Below, piece by piece: positions 30,577 to 32,986 of a stretch of 32,986 nucleotides of DNA; within the stretch, counting starts at the first letter, position 1, and the number at the start of each line of letters is the position of its first letter. A model generated the notes under the pieces. The model did not search any database. It saw only the letters and a program-made list of their open reading frames with translations, and was not told the DNA's origin. The stretch is from CAVPHV01 sp964465915. GTDB taxonomy: Bacteria; Actinomycetota; Acidimicrobiia; Spongiisociales; UBA5794. Position numbers and translations under genes: made by a program. The stretch covers positions 1 through 32,986 of the forward strand of contig CAYXMJ010000012.1 of assembly GCA_964465915.1 (NCBI GenBank). Direction: 5' to 3'.

Positions 30577-32986
<2,410 letters not shown>

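Overview
The window is high-GC bacterial DNA, most likely from an actinomycete (Actinomycetota) and possibly class Acidimicrobiia. This rests on GC-rich codons, many GTG/TTG starts, Thr-rich exported linkers, DUF5317 and STAS-like proteins, a mycobacterial ArfA-like OmpA/BON protein, and six genes that look leaderless. No rRNA, tRNA, CRISPR array, transposase or phage gene was seen. A run of exactly 100 N at 24977-25076 is a scaffold-join placeholder, so this is a draft assembly and two genes are cut there. Genes at both window edges are also cut.

Layout: 1-2555 is a polar amino-acid ABC importer (lipoprotein binding protein, permease, ATPase). 2654-5269 holds a small STAS-like protein, then a translationally coupled pair: an OmpA/BON envelope protein and a membrane-anchored coiled-coil protein. 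5501-8564 is a coupled ABC-2 exporter (one ATPase, two permeases). 8575-9261 is a DUF2461 protein on the minus strand. 9304-12228 is a large orphan membrane histidine kinase with three PAS domains and a GAF-like region. 12235-16593 is a minus-strand sugar-phosphate block: HAD hydrolase, glucose-6-phosphate isomerase, transaldolase and UTP-glucose pyrophosphorylase. 16749-19545 holds a Bcp peroxiredoxin, RlmN, a helix-hairpin-helix membrane protein and a secreted lysozyme-like protein, all on the minus strand. 19710-21946 is a coupled pair of gamma-glutamyltransferase and a conserved protein of unknown function.

21947-22462 is the only long stretch without a gene. It has a promoter-like sequence and a series of hairpins leading into two overlapping HD-GYP-type membrane genes (22463-24976). 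After the gap come a DUF5317 membrane protein (minus), an enoyl-CoA hydratase, a TlpA-like thioredoxin, a secreted protein joining 11 RTX calcium-binding nonapeptides to a lysozyme-like domain, a small membrane protein, a 559-residue Rossmann-fold protein, and the first 803 residues of aconitase.

Most of the content is chromosomal housekeeping and envelope biology. The most unusual signals are non-coding: a set of overlapping inverted repeats just upstream of aconitase (30403-30500), the hairpin-rich leader upstream of the HD-GYP operon, and a recurrent -10 element placed 6-9 nt before start codons. Among proteins, the RTX-lysozyme fusion and its paralogue 8 kb away stand out. No defence system or biosynthetic cluster was found.
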